Assembly: GCA_009782785.1 (NCBI GenBank)
Contig: WRIJ01000002.1
Location: 124,001 to 188,000 of the forward strand
Reading direction: 5' to 3'
From: Propionibacteriaceae bacterium
Lineage (GTDB): Bacteria; Actinomycetota; Actinomycetes; Propionibacteriales; Propionibacteriaceae
DNA: 64,000 bases
This document shows positions 1 to 10,455 of this stretch, piece by piece. The notes beneath the pieces were generated by a model. The model saw only the letters and a program-made list of their open reading frames with translations, was not told the origin of the DNA and made no database searches. Each line of letters starts with the position of its first letter. Positions within the stretch are counted from its first letter, which is position 1. Position numbers and translations under genes: made by a program.

Positions 1-159
1 CCCCTCAATGAAGCTCACCCCCAGTTCATCGAGCAACCCCGCGACACGAATCTTGTCGTGTACGGTCAGACGAATCCCCTCCTGCTGGGTGCCATCACGC
101 AAGGTGGTGTCAAAGATGTGGAAGGGTTCAGGTTTGGTTAAACGGGTGAAATCAGCCAT
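1..159 (-). CDS. cimA: Citramalate synthase, N-terminal part (cut by window start)
   Basis: The ATG is at 159-157 and the frame runs off the left edge. The visible 53 residues contain [13 protein letters not shown], the metal and catalytic signature of the LeuA/HMG-CoA-lyase family in the form typical of citramalate synthase. In that family the enzyme condenses pyruvate with acetyl-CoA to (R)-citramalate, a precursor of 2-oxobutyrate and isoleucine. It starts 3 bp after the ilvE stop, so the two are co-transcribed, and leuB lies just beyond, which fits branched-chain amino acid synthesis. 2-Isopropylmalate synthase is the alternative, but the [11 protein letters not shown] form favours CimA. 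Confidence 0.85.
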   Translation of the reverse strand, partial: MADFTRLTKPEPFHIFDTTLRDGTQQEGIRLTVHDKIRVAGLLDELGVSFIEG

Positions 160-162
160 CAC

Positions 163-1257
163 TTAGCGTACCTCCTGCATCCATCCGTAGATATCAGCTC
201 GTCGCCCCCACTGAATGTCAACGAGTGCTTGACGCAACTCGCGGGTGGCTTCGCCCACACCAGAGGTGAAACTGAGGGTCGACACCTGGTCGCCATCACG
301 GTATTTCAGGTTGCCGATTCCTGACACCACCGCTGCCGTACCGCACGCAAAGGCTTCCACGATCTCCCCCGAGCGGGTACGGGTGACCAGCTCATCAACC
401 GAGAGGGGGCGCTCATGGACGGTCAGCCCGAAACCCGGCGCCAGGGCGAGGATCGAATCACGGGTGATTCCTTCCAGGATGGTGCCTGATGTGGGTGGGG
501 TGATGATCTGGCGATCGGCAGTGACCACGAAAAAGTTCATTCCCCCGAGTTCTTCGATCCACTCGTGGGTGGCAGCGTCAGTGAACAAAACCTGGGAGCA
601 TCCGTGGGTCGCACCCTCACGTTGAGCGACCAGCGAGGAGGCATAGTTGCCCCCACATTTGGCTGCGCCCGTACCAGCATCACCAGTACGCGAATAGTCG
701 GTGGTCAGCCAGATGTCCACGGGTGTCAGGGCATCCGACAGATAGGGGCCAGCTGCCCCCCCAATCACCATGTAGGATGCGGATTTGGTGGAGCGTACGC
801 CAATGAACTCCTCATCGGCAAACATAAAGGGTCGAAGGTAGTAGCTCATTTCGTCACCACTGGGCACCCATGCTTCGTCGATGCGAATCAGCTTGTGAAC
901 CGAGGTAAGGAAGTCCTCTTCATCGAGTTGGGGAAGGTTGAGACGGTCAGCTGATTTGTTGAGACGCCGAGCATTCATCTCAGGGCGAAACAACCACAGG
1001 CTTCCATCAGCATGTCGGTAGGCTTTTAACCCTTCAAAGATTTCCTGGGCATAGTGCAGGACAGCCGAACCGGGAGCCATGGTTAGTGCGCGATAGTTCT
1101 CGATGCGCGAATCATGCCATCCCTCTGCTTCACTCCAGGAGGCTACAGCCATATGATCGGAGAAATGCTTGACAAACCCTGGGTCAGCCAGAATCTGGGT
1201 CAGCTTCTCCGGCGAGGTTCGCTGCGTACCGGGAACAAGGTCAAAGGATAGAGACAT
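163..1257 (-). CDS. ilvE: Branched-chain amino acid aminotransferase
   Basis: This 364-residue fold-type IV PLP aminotransferase makes valine, leucine and isoleucine from their 2-oxo acids with glutamate. The PLP lysine is K200 in GAAKCGGNYA, and the family signature EELGGMNFFVV follows about 35 residues later. FEGLKAYR near residue 74 and ADRLNLP near 103 are also typical of the BCAT-II group. Length is normal. The gene heads an ilvE-cimA operon and is divergent from leuB. The start at 1257 has no ribosome binding site, but a TACGAT box lies 7 nt upstream, so the mRNA is probably leaderless. Confidence 0.95.
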   Translation of the reverse strand: MSLSFDLVPGTQRTSPEKLTQILADPGFVKHFSDHMAVASWSEAEGWHDSRIENYRALTMAPGSAVLHYAQEIFEGLKAYRHADGSLWLFRPEMNARRLNKSADRLNLPQLDEEDFLTSVHKLIRIDEAWVPSGDEMSYYLRPFMFADEEFIGVRSTKSASYMVIGGAAGPYLSDALTPVDIWLTTDYSRTGDAGTGAAKCGGNYASSLVAQREGATHGCSQVLFTDAATHEWIEELGGMNFFVVTADRQIITPPTSGTILEGITRDSILALAPGFGLTVHERPLSVDELVTRTRSGEIVEAFACGTAAVVSGIGNLKYRDGDQVSTLSFTSGVGEATRELRQALVDIQWGRRADIYGWMQEVR

Positions 1258-1264
1258 GCCAGAT

Positions 1265-1270
1265 ATCGTA
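1265..1270 (-). promoter_or_regulatory. Likely -10 box of ilvE, leaderless
   Basis: TACGAT on the minus strand is separated from the ilvE ATG by 7 nt, which places transcription initiation at the start codon. No convincing -35 hexamer is visible. Confidence 0.6.
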
Positions 1271-1324
1271 CCTCACGACTGTCTCGCCTGTTAAGCCTGG
1301 AGCGCTCACAGGGTGGACATTGCC

Positions 1325-1330
1325 TAGGCT
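1325..1330 (+). promoter_or_regulatory. Likely -10 box of leuB, leaderless
   Basis: TAGGCT lies 6 nt before the leuB ATG and there is no Shine-Dalgarno sequence between them. This matches the other leaderless starts in the window. Confidence 0.5.
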
Positions 1331-1336
1331 AGTGAC

Positions 1337-2377
1337 ATGACTAAGCGTATTGCCGTGATTCCTGGGGACGGAATCGGACCAGAGGTCACCGAACAGACCA
1401 TCCGCATCCTGGAGAAAGTTCATCCAGGGTTCACCTATGACCACTTCAACTTGGGCGCTGAGCATTGGCTCGCCACAGGAGAAGTGTTGAGCGATGAGAC
1501 CCTTGCTCGGTTGGAGAAGGTCGACGCGATCCTTCTCGGGGCAGTGGGTGCAGCTCCCGGCTCCACGACGATTCCCTCTGGTTTACTTGAACGCGGTCTG
1601 TTGCTGAAACTCCGTTTCGCTTTCGACCATGCAGTCAACCTGCGCCCCTCCAAGCTCTATCCTGGGATTCCCACTCCCCTCGCCGAGTCGGTGGTGGGCG
1701 GCAAGACCATTGATTTCGTGGTGGTACGCGAGGGCACTGAGGGTCTCTACTGTGGCAACGGTGGTTCAGTGCGTACGAACACCGCCCACGAGATCGCTAC
1801 TGAGGTGAGCATCAACACCGCCCATGGCGTGCAACGTGTGGTGAGGTTCGCCTTCGAGTTGGCGCGTACGCGAAACAAGAAACTCACCCTCGTACACAAA
1901 CACAATGTCTTGGTCAACGCTGGTGGCCTGTGGCGTCGAATCGTTGCCGAGGTTGGTGAACAGTATGGCGATGTCACCACAGACTATCTGCACATTGATG
2001 CTGCCACCATCAAACTCGTCACCGCACCCGACAGTTTCGATGTGATCGTCACCGATAATCTTTTCGGGGACATTCTGACTGATGAGGCTGCCGCGGTCAC
2101 GGGAGGTATTGGTCTTGCTGCTAGCGCGAATCTTAACGTGGACGGGTCCTTCCCGTCGATGTTCGAACCAGTTCACGGCTCTGCCCCCGATATCGCTGGT
2201 TTAGGAAAAGCCGATCCGCGCGCAGCGATCCTCTCTGGTGCCATGTTGCTCGATCACCTGGGCTACGACGATGATGCAGCAAGAATCCGTACCGCCGTCG
2301 AATCCGACATCTCCGCCAGTCTCGATGCCACCCGCTCCACCGCCGCGATCGGCGATGCCATCCTCGCAGTTCTCTAG
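1337..2377 (+). CDS. leuB: 3-isopropylmalate dehydrogenase
   Basis: This 346-residue protein of the isocitrate/isopropylmalate dehydrogenase family oxidises 3-isopropylmalate with NAD+ in leucine synthesis. [10 protein letters not shown] is at residues 8-17, the substrate-binding arginine region [17 protein letters not shown] is near 90-106, and the metal and cofactor segment [14 protein letters not shown] is near 236. [13 protein letters not shown] near 277 is the NAD-binding signature. Length and motifs fit the actinobacterial LeuB form. The gene is divergent from ilvE and convergent with rsmB, whose stop overlaps its own by 4 bp. Confidence 0.95.
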   Translation: MTKRIAVIPGDGIGPEVTEQTIRILEKVHPGFTYDHFNLGAEHWLATGEVLSDETLARLEKVDAILLGAVGAAPGSTTIPSGLLERGLLLKLRFAFDHAVNLRPSKLYPGIPTPLAESVVGGKTIDFVVVREGTEGLYCGNGGSVRTNTAHEIATEVSINTAHGVQRVVRFAFELARTRNKKLTLVHKHNVLVNAGGLWRRIVAEVGEQYGDVTTDYLHIDAATIKLVTAPDSFDVIVTDNLFGDILTDEAAAVTGGIGLAASANLNVDGSFPSMFEPVHGSAPDIAGLGKADPRAAILSGAMLLDHLGYDDDAARIRTAVESDISASLDATRSTAAIGDAILAVL

Positions 2378-3729
2378 TTTGGTTTGCGCAGGAGGGCGCA
2401 GAACATGGCGTCGGTTCCGTGGCGGTGGGGCCACAACTGGAGGAAACGTGGGTCGGTTGTGGCTTGTGCTTGCGGTACGTGGGGAAGCAACGAAGGGGCA
2501 TCGAGGACCTCCATGTGGTCGGTGACACTGGCCACGATCTCAGCGGTTTCAGCCTCGTGAGCAGAACAGGTGACATAGGCCACCACACCACCAGGGATCA
2601 CCGATTGACAGGCACTCGCTAGAAGCTCACGTTGAAGCTGAGTCAGTTCAACCAAGTCGTCTGGGGTTTTGCGCCACCTAGCTTCGGGGCGCCGGCGAAG
2701 AGAACCCAAACCCGTACAGGGTGCGTCCACGAGAACACGAGCGAAAGACTGGCCCCACGATGGATTGCGCCCATCGGCCACGATCACCTGCGGGTCTCCA
2801 TCCGACCCCATGAATCCCCGCAAAGCATCCTGGACCAATTGGGCACGGTGCTCGTGGACCTCCACAGCCACCAAGGACTCACCTCGCTCACGAGCCAAAC
2901 CCGCTATGAGGGCAGCCTTACCCCCAGGGCCCGCGCACAAATCCAGCCACGGTCCACTAGGAACAGTTGGGGGTGATGACAAAAGATGCACCACCAATTG
3001 GGAGCCCTCATCTTGGACACCAGCCCTTCCCTCGCGGACAGCGCCCACCTCACTGGGGTCGCCGGGGCGGATGACACCCCATGGGGAGTACGGGGTTGGC
3101 TCACCACCCTCGGTCAGTAGGTCTTCACGGGTGATCAAGGTGGGTCGCGCCACCAAGACCGGTGTGGCAGGGGCGTTGTTCGCTTGAAGAGCAGCAGTCA
3201 GTTCTTCTGCTGGTAGCACTGAGGCATAGGCTTCCACGATCCACTGGGGATGGCAGGTTCGCACGGCCAAAGCATGGGTGTCTCCCATGGTGCTGGTCAG
3301 TGAGTGCATCCACTCATCCCAACCACGTGCACCCACCTTGCGCATGATGGCGTTGACCACACCGGTTGCCCGCTGTCCTATTGCGTCGTGGGCCAGATCA
3401 ACCGAGGTGGACACCGCAGCATGAGCGGGTGTGTCCATCCACAACAATTGATAAGCCCCTAGTCGAAGGATATCCACCACGGCAGGTTGCAGGGTTCCTA
3501 ACCCCCGTCCACCAGCGGCTTCAATGATGAGGTCGAGGGTCCCAAGGCAGCGACAGGTTCCATAAACAAGCTCCGTCACAAAACCGGCATCCACACCACT
3601 GAGCCCGCGAGAGGAAAGAACCTGCTTCACCGCGAGATTGGCGTACCCACCTTCGCGGACTTGCTTCAAGGCAGCCAGCGCCGCCCGGCGTGCTGGGTCA
3701 CCCAAGGCGGGCTCCAACACCCAGCCCAC
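2374..3729 (-). CDS. rsmB: 16S rRNA (cytosine-967-C5)-methyltransferase RsmB
   Basis: This is a NusB-like N-terminal domain (about residues 1-135 from the chosen start) followed by a Rossmann methyltransferase domain. [17 protein letters not shown] binds S-adenosylmethionine, and both catalytic cysteines are present in [10 protein letters not shown] and [10 protein letters not shown]. The frame is open further upstream, but that stretch only shadows the end of fmt. The family normally begins about ten residues before the DPARRAAL segment, so I place the start at a GTG at 3729; a GTG at 3720 is equally possible. Both overlap the 3' end of fmt, which implies translational coupling. Confidence 0.88.
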   Translation of the reverse strand: MGWVLEPALGDPARRAALAALKQVREGGYANLAVKQVLSSRGLSGVDAGFVTELVYGTCRCLGTLDLIIEAAGGRGLGTLQPAVVDILRLGAYQLLWMDTPAHAAVSTSVDLAHDAIGQRATGVVNAIMRKVGARGWDEWMHSLTSTMGDTHALAVRTCHPQWIVEAYASVLPAEELTAALQANNAPATPVLVARPTLITREDLLTEGGEPTPYSPWGVIRPGDPSEVGAVREGRAGVQDEGSQLVVHLLSSPPTVPSGPWLDLCAGPGGKAALIAGLARERGESLVAVEVHEHRAQLVQDALRGFMGSDGDPQVIVADGRNPSWGQSFARVLVDAPCTGLGSLRRRPEARWRKTPDDLVELTQLQRELLASACQSVIPGGVVAYVTCSAHEAETAEIVASVTDHMEVLDAPSLLPHVPQAQATTDPRFLQLWPHRHGTDAMFCALLRKPN

Positions 3730-4642
3730 GACCCCAGTCAGCGCCGGCCATGGGTTTTTTCCCTTGAGGGTGAACCTGCACCAATTCAATCCACCTATCG
3801 CGGGTTCGACAGTAGAGGGCTTTCTTGGCGGGTACGAGGCTCCCGGGTTGCGACTCACTTGATGTCAGTACGCTTCGAGCTTGCTGATCCTCATCGCTGA
3901 CCATCCGAGCACGAAGAACCTTGATCCTCTGATCCCCCATCATCACCCACGCCCCCGGATCGGGACTCATGGCACGTACGCGCAATATGACCCTCTCAGC
4001 AGAAAGGCTCAGGTCCAATCGTGCATCCTCGACCTCGATCTTGGGGGCAAGAGACACCCCTTGGCATAGTTGCTCGACGCCTTGAACCCCGCGATTGGCC
4101 TTGTCGAGAGCCTCAGCCATCGCATCAACCCCGAGGAGGGACAGGCGTTCCAACAGTTCGCCGGCGGTCTCCTCTTTACCGATATCTACACGATGCTGAA
4201 CATAAATGGGTCCAGCATCGAGGGCTTTGACGATTCGAAAAACAGTGATCCCGGTGACCACACACCCATCCAACAAAGCCTGTTGAACGGGTGCTGCCCC
4301 ACGATAGGCGGGCAACAACGAATAGTGCAGATTGAGCCAGCCCAACCTCGGAATATCCAGTAGCTCCTGGGTCAGCAATCCCCCATAGGCCACCACTGGG
4401 CAGGCATCCACCTCCAGTTCCCGCAGTTGGGCAGCCAATCCTGGTTCTTTGGTGCTTGCCGGAGCTAGCACCTCCACCCCAGCATCACGAGCCCACTGTT
4501 CCACTGGCGAAGCCACTAAGACTGCCTTGCGCCCCTGGGCAGCAGGTGGTCGGGTCAACACGGCCACCAGATCGTGGTCACGAGCCACAGATTCCAGCAC
4601 AGGCAACGCAGTCGCCGGCGTACCAGCAAAAAGCACTCTCAT
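3698..4642 (-). CDS. fmt: Methionyl-tRNA formyltransferase
   Basis: This 314-residue enzyme transfers a formyl group from 10-formyl-tetrahydrofolate to initiator Met-tRNA. MRVLFAGTPATALPVL starts the Rossmann-type formyltransferase fold. The motif LHYSLLPAYRGAAPVQ near residue 109 carries the catalytic histidine region and SLLP loop, and TAGELLERL follows near 160. The C-terminal OB-like domain is present. The gene sits directly after priA (1-bp gap) and overlaps rsmB, which is the usual actinobacterial order priA-fmt-rsmB. Confidence 0.95.
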   Translation of the reverse strand: MRVLFAGTPATALPVLESVARDHDLVAVLTRPPAAQGRKAVLVASPVEQWARDAGVEVLAPASTKEPGLAAQLRELEVDACPVVAYGGLLTQELLDIPRLGWLNLHYSLLPAYRGAAPVQQALLDGCVVTGITVFRIVKALDAGPIYVQHRVDIGKEETAGELLERLSLLGVDAMAEALDKANRGVQGVEQLCQGVSLAPKIEVEDARLDLSLSAERVILRVRAMSPDPGAWVMMGDQRIKVLRARMVSDEDQQARSVLTSSESQPGSLVPAKKALYCRTRDRWIELVQVHPQGKKPMAGADWGRGLGVGARLG

Positions 4643-4643
4643 A

Positions 4644-6590
4644 TCACCCTCCTAACCAGGTCGGATCTAACCTCCATGTGAGCCTACTCTTCTTCCGCTT
4701 GGTGGACTTCGCCAAGGAGATCGATGTCACCAAGTAGGCCAAGTCTTCCCCACGATCAGCTGGAACCCGAGCAATCAATCTCACGTCTTGTGAGTCGATC
4801 TCACCCACCGGTCCAATACTCTCCACGAAACCAGTCTCGCCAAGCTGAGAGGCCACCCATTCCACCACCTCCTGGTCACCCAAAAAAGTGGCCATCCGCG
4901 TGGCGGGAGGGAACCCAGCAACTCGTCGATCCCCCAGTTCGCGCTGCGCAAAACCGACCGGGTCTAGTCGTACTACCGATTGGATAGTACGATCCTCATT
5001 TGGCCCGATGATCAGCACACTGCCTGAGTCTTGACCAGGTTTCACCAATGAGATCGTCCGCAACCATGACCGTACTGCTTCCTCACCAGCGCGAATATCG
5101 GGGCGGGAAAGAATCCCGGATGCGTCCATGAGAACAGCAGCTGCATATCCTTGGTCTACCGTTGGCTCACACCCCGGTGTCGCTATGACAATGCGTGGTT
5201 CACGCCCAAGAGTTTCGATCCGGTGGGTGGAGTCGCTGCGCAGAACCTCCACTTGTCGAAAAGACGTGGCGAGTTCTTCGGCAGTACGCGCCGAACCGAT
5301 CGTGATCGCCCGCCACTTTTTCCCCCCACAGGAGCATTCCCACCGGTCAGCACTCGTGGCACACACCTGGCATCGCGGAACCCCTGAAGTGGGTTCTTCA
5401 AACCCGCCCCCGCAAGCACATCTCATCGGACCACGACACAGTGAACACAGGAAATTGCGCCGGTTGCCCACCCACGGCACGCACACCAACACCGGTCCTA
5501 GCGTCAGCGACTTGCGGATCAGCGTAAATGCGTCCTGCGGGAGGCGCGCTGTCTTGGCTGCCGCGTCACGATCGAGTGCTCGATCATCACTAGAGGCCAC
5601 ACGAATCTGCGCGGTCAAGAATTTGGATTGGCGCGGTGGAAGCTGAATCTGATTCAGCCACCCTTTCTCCACCCAGCCCTGTATCTCCACTGAGCGTGAA
5701 TAGGAAGCGAAGACCACCCCACAGCTTTCTTGGGCCACCCGCAGGGCGACAACATCACGCAAAGAGGGGTACGGGAAATGTTTCTCCACAAGGGAGGAAT
5801 CAGACTCCTCCCACACTGCGATGAGTCCCAGATCCTCCATTGGGGTATACACCGCTGCACGCGTACCCACAATGACCTGTGCTTGACCACTGATGGCCCG
5901 AAGGAACGACGAATACCGCCCTTGGGCCCCTTGGGCATGGGACAAGGTGGAGACCACAGCCTTATCGACCCACTTCGACAGAGCATCCAGAACCTGGGAA
6001 CAATCCTGAGCATCGGGCACGATGATCAGAACCCTGCGACCACTAGCAAGAGTGTCGTGAGCAAGACTGGCGAATCCCTGAGCCCAGTTGCCTTCATCGC
6101 GTGGTGTGGGCGCCAGGGTCCAGGTTGTCCGCGGGTTTTTCCCTTCGCGAAGGGCACTGCGAAACCCCTGGCCTAGAGGATAAGAATCGAGTGGGCTGGC
6201 CCTCATCGGCTCATCAGAACCAGCCAAGGACACCACTGGTTTCACCCCACCCAGAGTGGCTTTCTCCGCTTTGGCTACCCGTGGAGGAACCGCCAAACGC
6301 ACCATATCCATGAACCCCCCAGCGCAGTGATCGGCCACAGCTCGAAGCAGGGTCATGGAGGGCGGGGGGACGACCACCACCTCGGAGACCACCTTGTCCA
6401 GGTCGAGGAGATTGGCCTGATCGGATTCTTGACTCACAGAGACCACAATCCCGGGCAGTACGCGATGGGCAAAAGGAACCCTCACACGAATCCCGGGTTG
6501 AACCTTCCCGACCATGGACTCATCGACGGCGTAATCGAAGGGGCGGTCCAGATGGGGAACACCAGTGTCGACATAAACCTGAGCGATCAT
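4644..6590 (-). CDS. priA: Primosomal protein N' (PriA), helicase-motif-poor actinobacterial form
   Basis: This 648-residue protein has the 3'-DNA-binding domain at the N-terminus (YVDTGVPHLDRPFDYAV) and the zinc-binding cysteine cluster (CSLCRGPMRCACGGG...CQVCATSADRWECSCGG) near residues 385-430. The Walker A motif expected near residue 165 is absent, and the DEAH box is replaced by WEESDSS. Actinobacterial PriA proteins are known to have lost helicase motifs, so this is a lineage trait, not decay. Its role is probably replication restart by binding forked DNA rather than by unwinding. It lies between metK and fmt. Confidence 0.88.
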   Translation of the reverse strand: MIAQVYVDTGVPHLDRPFDYAVDESMVGKVQPGIRVRVPFAHRVLPGIVVSVSQESDQANLLDLDKVVSEVVVVPPPSMTLLRAVADHCAGGFMDMVRLAVPPRVAKAEKATLGGVKPVVSLAGSDEPMRASPLDSYPLGQGFRSALREGKNPRTTWTLAPTPRDEGNWAQGFASLAHDTLASGRRVLIIVPDAQDCSQVLDALSKWVDKAVVSTLSHAQGAQGRYSSFLRAISGQAQVIVGTRAAVYTPMEDLGLIAVWEESDSSLVEKHFPYPSLRDVVALRVAQESCGVVFASYSRSVEIQGWVEKGWLNQIQLPPRQSKFLTAQIRVASSDDRALDRDAAAKTARLPQDAFTLIRKSLTLGPVLVCVPWVGNRRNFLCSLCRGPMRCACGGGFEEPTSGVPRCQVCATSADRWECSCGGKKWRAITIGSARTAEELATSFRQVEVLRSDSTHRIETLGREPRIVIATPGCEPTVDQGYAAAVLMDASGILSRPDIRAGEEAVRSWLRTISLVKPGQDSGSVLIIGPNEDRTIQSVVRLDPVGFAQRELGDRRVAGFPPATRMATFLGDQEVVEWVASQLGETGFVESIGPVGEIDSQDVRLIARVPADRGEDLAYLVTSISLAKSTKRKKSRLTWRLDPTWLGG

Positions 6591-6602
6591 GGGCTCACAG
6601 GT

Positions 6603-7787
6603 TCAAGACACTGCCGATAGGAGAGCGTCTACTTTGTCGGTCCGCTCCCAGGTCATCACCTCAAGCCCGCGACCAAAATGACCATAGTTGGTCAGGGAAG
6701 AATAGATGGGGCGCAGTAAGTCGAGTTGATCAATGATGGCCCGCGGCCGCAGATCAAAAACCTCCTCAATCCCTTGGCGAATCTTCTGTTCATCAACCGT
6801 AGCCGTACCGAAACAATTGAGATGGATTCCGGTCGGATGGGCACGCCCAATCGCATACGCTACCTGGATCTCGCAGCGATCTGCGAGCCCTGCGGCGACC
6901 ACATTCTTGGCCACCCACCTCATGGCATAGGAAGCGGAACGATCCACCTTGGAGGGGTCCTTACCGGAGAAAGCACCACCACCATGGCGAGCCATACCCC
7001 CATAGGTGTCCACAATGATCTTGCGACCAGTGACCCCAGCATCCCCGAAAGGACCACCCACAACGAATTTTCCGGTGGGGTTGACGAAAACAGTGACCCC
7101 ATCCATGGCGAATCCAGCGTTATCCATCACGGGAGTGATGACCTGGGAGATGATGTCAGCTTTGATCTGGGTTTGGTCCACCTCTTCATGATGTTGGGCA
7201 GAGACAACAATGGAATCCACTGCCACAGGCCGATCACCCTCATAGCGAATAGTGACTTGGGTTTTCCCATCAGGCCGCAGATAATCGATCTTCCCAGACT
7301 TGCGTACCGCAGCAAGTGTCTCCGCTAACCGGTGGGACAGATGGATCGGCAAGGGCATCAATGTCTCGGTTTCCTTGCAAGCGTACCCAAACATCAAACC
7401 CTGGTCGCCTGCCCCCTGAAGATCATAAGCATCAGTGGAGCCTTCACGGGTTTCCTCAGCCAAGGACACGCCTTGAGAAATATCCGGTGATTGTTCGCCT
7501 ATAGCCACCAGCACCCCACAAGTATGACCATCAAACCCATAGTCAGAGGAGGAATATCCGATGCTCACAATAGTGTCGCGTACGATCTTGGGAACGTCAG
7601 CAAACCCCTGGGTGGTGACCTCACCTGTGACAACGACTGTCCCCGTGGTGACGAGGGTCTCTAGGGCTACGCGACTAGAGGGATCTTGGGCTAGTAAAGA
7701 ATCGAGGACACCATCAGAGATGGCATCTGCCACCTTGTCGGGGTGACCCTCGGTCACTGACTCTGAGGTGAACAGGGATGTGGTCAT
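6603..7787 (-). CDS. metK: S-adenosylmethionine synthetase
   Basis: This 394-residue enzyme makes S-adenosylmethionine from methionine and [19 protein letters not shown] near residue 9 supplies the ATP and metal ligands, [12 protein letters not shown] near 125 is the methionine loop, and [17 protein letters not shown] near 272 is the second signature. Length is standard. Its start overlaps the rpoZ stop by 4 bp (ATGA). In most actinobacteria coaBC lies between rpoZ and metK; here there is no room for it. Confidence 0.97.
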   Translation of the reverse strand: MTTSLFTSESVTEGHPDKVADAISDGVLDSLLAQDPSSRVALETLVTTGTVVVTGEVTTQGFADVPKIVRDTIVSIGYSSSDYGFDGHTCGVLVAIGEQSPDISQGVSLAEETREGSTDAYDLQGAGDQGLMFGYACKETETLMPLPIHLSHRLAETLAAVRKSGKIDYLRPDGKTQVTIRYEGDRPVAVDSIVVSAQHHEEVDQTQIKADIISQVITPVMDNAGFAMDGVTVFVNPTGKFVVGGPFGDAGVTGRKIIVDTYGGMARHGGGAFSGKDPSKVDRSASYAMRWVAKNVVAAGLADRCEIQVAYAIGRAHPTGIHLNCFGTATVDEQKIRQGIEEVFDLRPRAIIDQLDLLRPIYSSLTNYGHFGRGLEVMTWERTDKVDALLSAVS

Positions 7788-8122
7788 GTCAAGTCAGAGT
7801 CTTCAAAGGGGTTAGTGAAATCGAAGGCGGACTCTTTGAGGGCTTCCTCGCGAGCAGTCGCTTCAGCTTCAGGATCAATCTCCTGACACTCCAACAGATC
7901 AGCTTCAATTTCACGCAAAGAAATCGACAGTGGTTTCTCCTGGGTTGTTGAATCCACCAAGGGGCCGACATTCTCCAATAGCCCTTCACCTAGTTGTGAA
8001 TAATAGGCATTGATCTGGCGAGCACGACGTGCGGCAAACAACACGAGTCGATATTTTGAATCAACCTTGTCGAGTAAGTCATCAATGGGTGGACTCGTGA
8101 TGCCCTCTTGCACATTGGTCAT
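7784..8122 (-). CDS. rpoZ: RNA polymerase omega subunit
   Basis: This 112-residue protein has the omega core [17 protein letters not shown] and the [11 protein letters not shown] helix, then an acidic tail. Omega helps fold and assemble the beta' subunit. It lies between gmk (22-bp gap) and metK (4-bp overlap), the conserved gmk-rpoZ order. A ribosome binding site of the type AGGAGAGG precedes the ATG at 8122. Confidence 0.93.
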   Translation of the reverse strand: MTNVQEGITSPPIDDLLDKVDSKYRLVLFAARRARQINAYYSQLGEGLLENVGPLVDSTTQEKPLSISLREIEADLLECQEIDPEAEATAREEALKESAFDFTNPFEDSDLT

Positions 8123-8144
8123 GGGGATTCCTCTCCTGGAGTTT

Positions 8145-8702
8145 TCACTCGGTAGACAGACCGAGCAAGTTTACCAATTCTTGGGTTGCTTCTGCTAGTT
8201 CTTCGTTGACAATGATGTGATCGAATCGGTGGGTGAGCGCCATCTCCTGTCTAGCGGTGGCCACCCGTGCAGCAATAGCTTCTTCAGTTTCTGTCCCTCG
8301 GGCACGTAGGCGCCTGACGAGTTCATCCATCGAGGGAGGGATCACAAAGATAGTACGCAGCGGGCTCAGCTTCTCCATGATCTGCAAAGCTCCTTGGATT
8401 TCCACCTCCATGACCACGGCCTGTCCTGCGCGAATCTGGCGATCCACTGCCTTACTGGGCGTACCATAACGTGAGGATTGATATTGCGCCCATTCGAGAA
8501 AACCATCCCCAGCAATCAGGTCATCGAATTCTTGGTCGGTGAGGAAGAAATAGTGCTGCCCATGGACCTCACCGGGGCGTGGTTTCCTCGTTGTTGCTGA
8601 CACCGAGATCCACACCTGAGGATAGCTGGCACACACCGCGTCCAGGAGTGTCCCTTTGCCGACTCCACTGGGCCCAACGAGAACAGTGGGAATATAGTTC
8701 AC
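8145..8702 (-). CDS. gmk: Guanylate kinase
   Basis: This 185-residue enzyme phosphorylates GMP to GDP with ATP. The P-loop GPSGVGKGT is at residues 12-20, and the GMP-binding segment [21 protein letters not shown] follows near 34-54. The lid region with [17 protein letters not shown] is near 130. Its start overlaps the mihF stop by 4 bp, so both come from one mRNA. Confidence 0.96.
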   Translation of the reverse strand: MNYIPTVLVGPSGVGKGTLLDAVCASYPQVWISVSATTRKPRPGEVHGQHYFFLTDQEFDDLIAGDGFLEWAQYQSSRYGTPSKAVDRQIRAGQAVVMEVEIQGALQIMEKLSPLRTIFVIPPSMDELVRRLRARGTETEEAIAARVATARQEMALTHRFDHIIVNEELAEATQELVNLLGLSTE

Positions 8703-9010
8703 CCTAATTCTCTCTTCAGGCCCTCCAGTTGATGGACACCCAAACCACCTAGTCTTCTGCTGGGGGCAATCGAGTATTTCTCCATCAACGCCTCGGCCTT
8801 TTTCTCCCCAATCCGTGGAACGGCTTTCAAGAAATCCACGACTTTGATGAGTTTTAACTGGGGGTCAGCAATCGCCTGAGTCAGGGCAAGGGTCGGGGAA
8901 AGAACCCCGGATCGTACCTTGTCTTTCAATGCTGTACGGGCCCGCCTGACCACGATCGCCTTTGCTCGTGCCACAGCTAGTTCTTCAGCAGACAGCGTGG
9001 GAATCGGCAT
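8699..9010 (-). CDS. mihF: Actinobacterial integration host factor (mIHF)
   Basis: This 103-residue nucleoid protein has an N-terminal helix rich in arginine and lysine (RAKAIVVRRARTALKDKVRSG) and a C-terminal helix-two-turn-helix-like segment with PRIGEKKAEALMEKYSI and the LGGLGVHQLEGLKREL ending. The family binds and bends DNA and is essential in mycobacteria. It always lies upstream of gmk in actinobacteria, as here. A strong ribosome binding site (AAAGGAG) precedes the ATG at 9010. Confidence 0.93.
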   Translation of the reverse strand: MPIPTLSAEELAVARAKAIVVRRARTALKDKVRSGVLSPTLALTQAIADPQLKLIKVVDFLKAVPRIGEKKAEALMEKYSIAPSRRLGGLGVHQLEGLKRELG

Positions 9011-9088
9011 GTCCTTAATCTCCTTTGCACATCCGTCACTCGTCGGAGTTGCTCCCCCATCCTTCCTCCCAGAATTAAAGAATGTGGG

Positions 9089-10315
9089 TTACCCCTCATT
9101 GACGACCATATTCTTGGGGACCACCGTGATGCCTGTTGGCGACACGAAGAATCCTCTTGCTCTGTCATGCTCGTGATCGACACCGATCTCTACTCGAGGC
9201 GAGACACTCACATTCTTGTCAAGGATGGCCCGACGAATGACCGCTCCTTCCCCAATCTGACAACCAGAGAAGAGAATGGATTCATCCACTCGGCTCCATT
9301 TGTGAATCATACAGTCTGGAGACAGTACAGAGCGATCCACGTCAGCACCTGAGATGATACAACCCGATGAGACGATAGAATCCTCGGCTGTCCCCCTCAA
9401 AACAAACTTGGCTCCTGGTGCTTGAGTCTGGTGAGTCCAGATAGGCCACTCGGCATTGTAGAGGTTGAATTCGGGGTGAATACTCACCAAATCCATATGT
9501 GCTTCATGGTAGGCGTCGATCGTACCGACGTCTCTCCAATAGCTGTGGTCTTTCTCTGTTGACCCAGGCATATCGTTTCTGGTGAAGTCGTAGACTCCCG
9601 CATCACCATCGGCAACGAAAGCGGGGATGAGGTTTCCACCCATGTCATGTTTCGAGTTGTCGTCTTTGGCATCATCGTGGAGGCGTTCGACAAAAGCCTT
9701 GGTGGAGAAGATGTAGTTACCCATTGATGCAAAACATTCATCGGGTGAATCCGGCAAACCCGGGGGGTCACTGGGTTTCTCCAAGAATCGGGTGATGCCT
9801 GCGGTGGGGGAAGCATCAATGATTCCAAACTCTGAGCCTTGGCTTCGAGGTACGCGTATCCCCGCCACGGTTGCCGACAACCCAGAATCGATGTGGTGGG
9901 TGAGCATCTGGTCAACATCCATGCGATAGATATTGTCGGCACCAAAGACGACAATGTAATCGGGACGATCATCCGCGATCAGATTGAGAGATTGGAAGAT
10001 CGCATCAGCGCTACCGAGGAACCATTGTTTGCCTGTTCGCTGTTGAGCAGGAACAGTGGTGACGAACTGGTTGAGCAGGGTCGACAATCTCCAGGTCAGT
10101 GAAATATGTCGGTCGAGAGAGTGTGACTTGTATTGAGTCAACACAGCGATCTTGCGGAAACCAGAGTTGACGAGATTACTGAGAACAAAGTCAATGAGGC
10201 GGTAGGTTCCCCCAAAGGGTACGGCTGGTTTTGCCCTATCTTCGGTCAGCGGCATGAGCCGTTTTCCTTCTCCCCCTGCGAGAACCATGGAAAGAACATT
10301 TGGTCTAACTGCCAT
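9089..10315 (-). CDS. glgC: Glucose-1-phosphate adenylyltransferase
   Basis: This 408-residue nucleotidyltransferase makes ADP-glucose for glycogen synthesis. [26 protein letters not shown] near residues 11-36 is the nucleotide-binding signature, and [10 protein letters not shown] near 200 with the left-handed beta-helix C-terminus ([20 protein letters not shown]) completes the family layout. It is divergent from glgA over a 140-bp spacer, so both glycogen genes can share regulation. A TAGCGT box 6 nt before the ATG suggests a leaderless mRNA. Confidence 0.96.
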   Translation of the reverse strand: MAVRPNVLSMVLAGGEGKRLMPLTEDRAKPAVPFGGTYRLIDFVLSNLVNSGFRKIAVLTQYKSHSLDRHISLTWRLSTLLNQFVTTVPAQQRTGKQWFLGSADAIFQSLNLIADDRPDYIVVFGADNIYRMDVDQMLTHHIDSGLSATVAGIRVPRSQGSEFGIIDASPTAGITRFLEKPSDPPGLPDSPDECFASMGNYIFSTKAFVERLHDDAKDDNSKHDMGGNLIPAFVADGDAGVYDFTRNDMPGSTEKDHSYWRDVGTIDAYHEAHMDLVSIHPEFNLYNAEWPIWTHQTQAPGAKFVLRGTAEDSIVSSGCIISGADVDRSVLSPDCMIHKWSRVDESILFSGCQIGEGAVIRRAILDKNVSVSPRVEIGVDHEHDRARGFFVSPTGITVVPKNMVVNEG

Positions 10316-10321
10316 GTCTCA

Positions 10322-10327
10322 ACGCTA
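10322..10327 (-). promoter_or_regulatory. Likely -10 box of glgC, leaderless
   Basis: TAGCGT on the minus strand lies 6 nt from the glgC ATG, with no ribosome binding site in between. The rest of the glgC-glgA spacer shows no other clear signal. Confidence 0.5.
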
Positions 10328-10455
10328 AGACTAAAACCCTGTGATGACAAGCCTTCAAGGCTAATTACTCACATTCCTCTCTCTCAGTGCAACAATTCGA
10401 TGTTGACTCGCCACTACTTCTACCCAAAATGGTGAAGATGTGGCACGATGCCCTT

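Noticed and set aside
4644-6590. PriA decayed by mutation
   Set aside because: Loss of helicase motifs is known for actinobacterial PriA, and the rest of the protein is intact.
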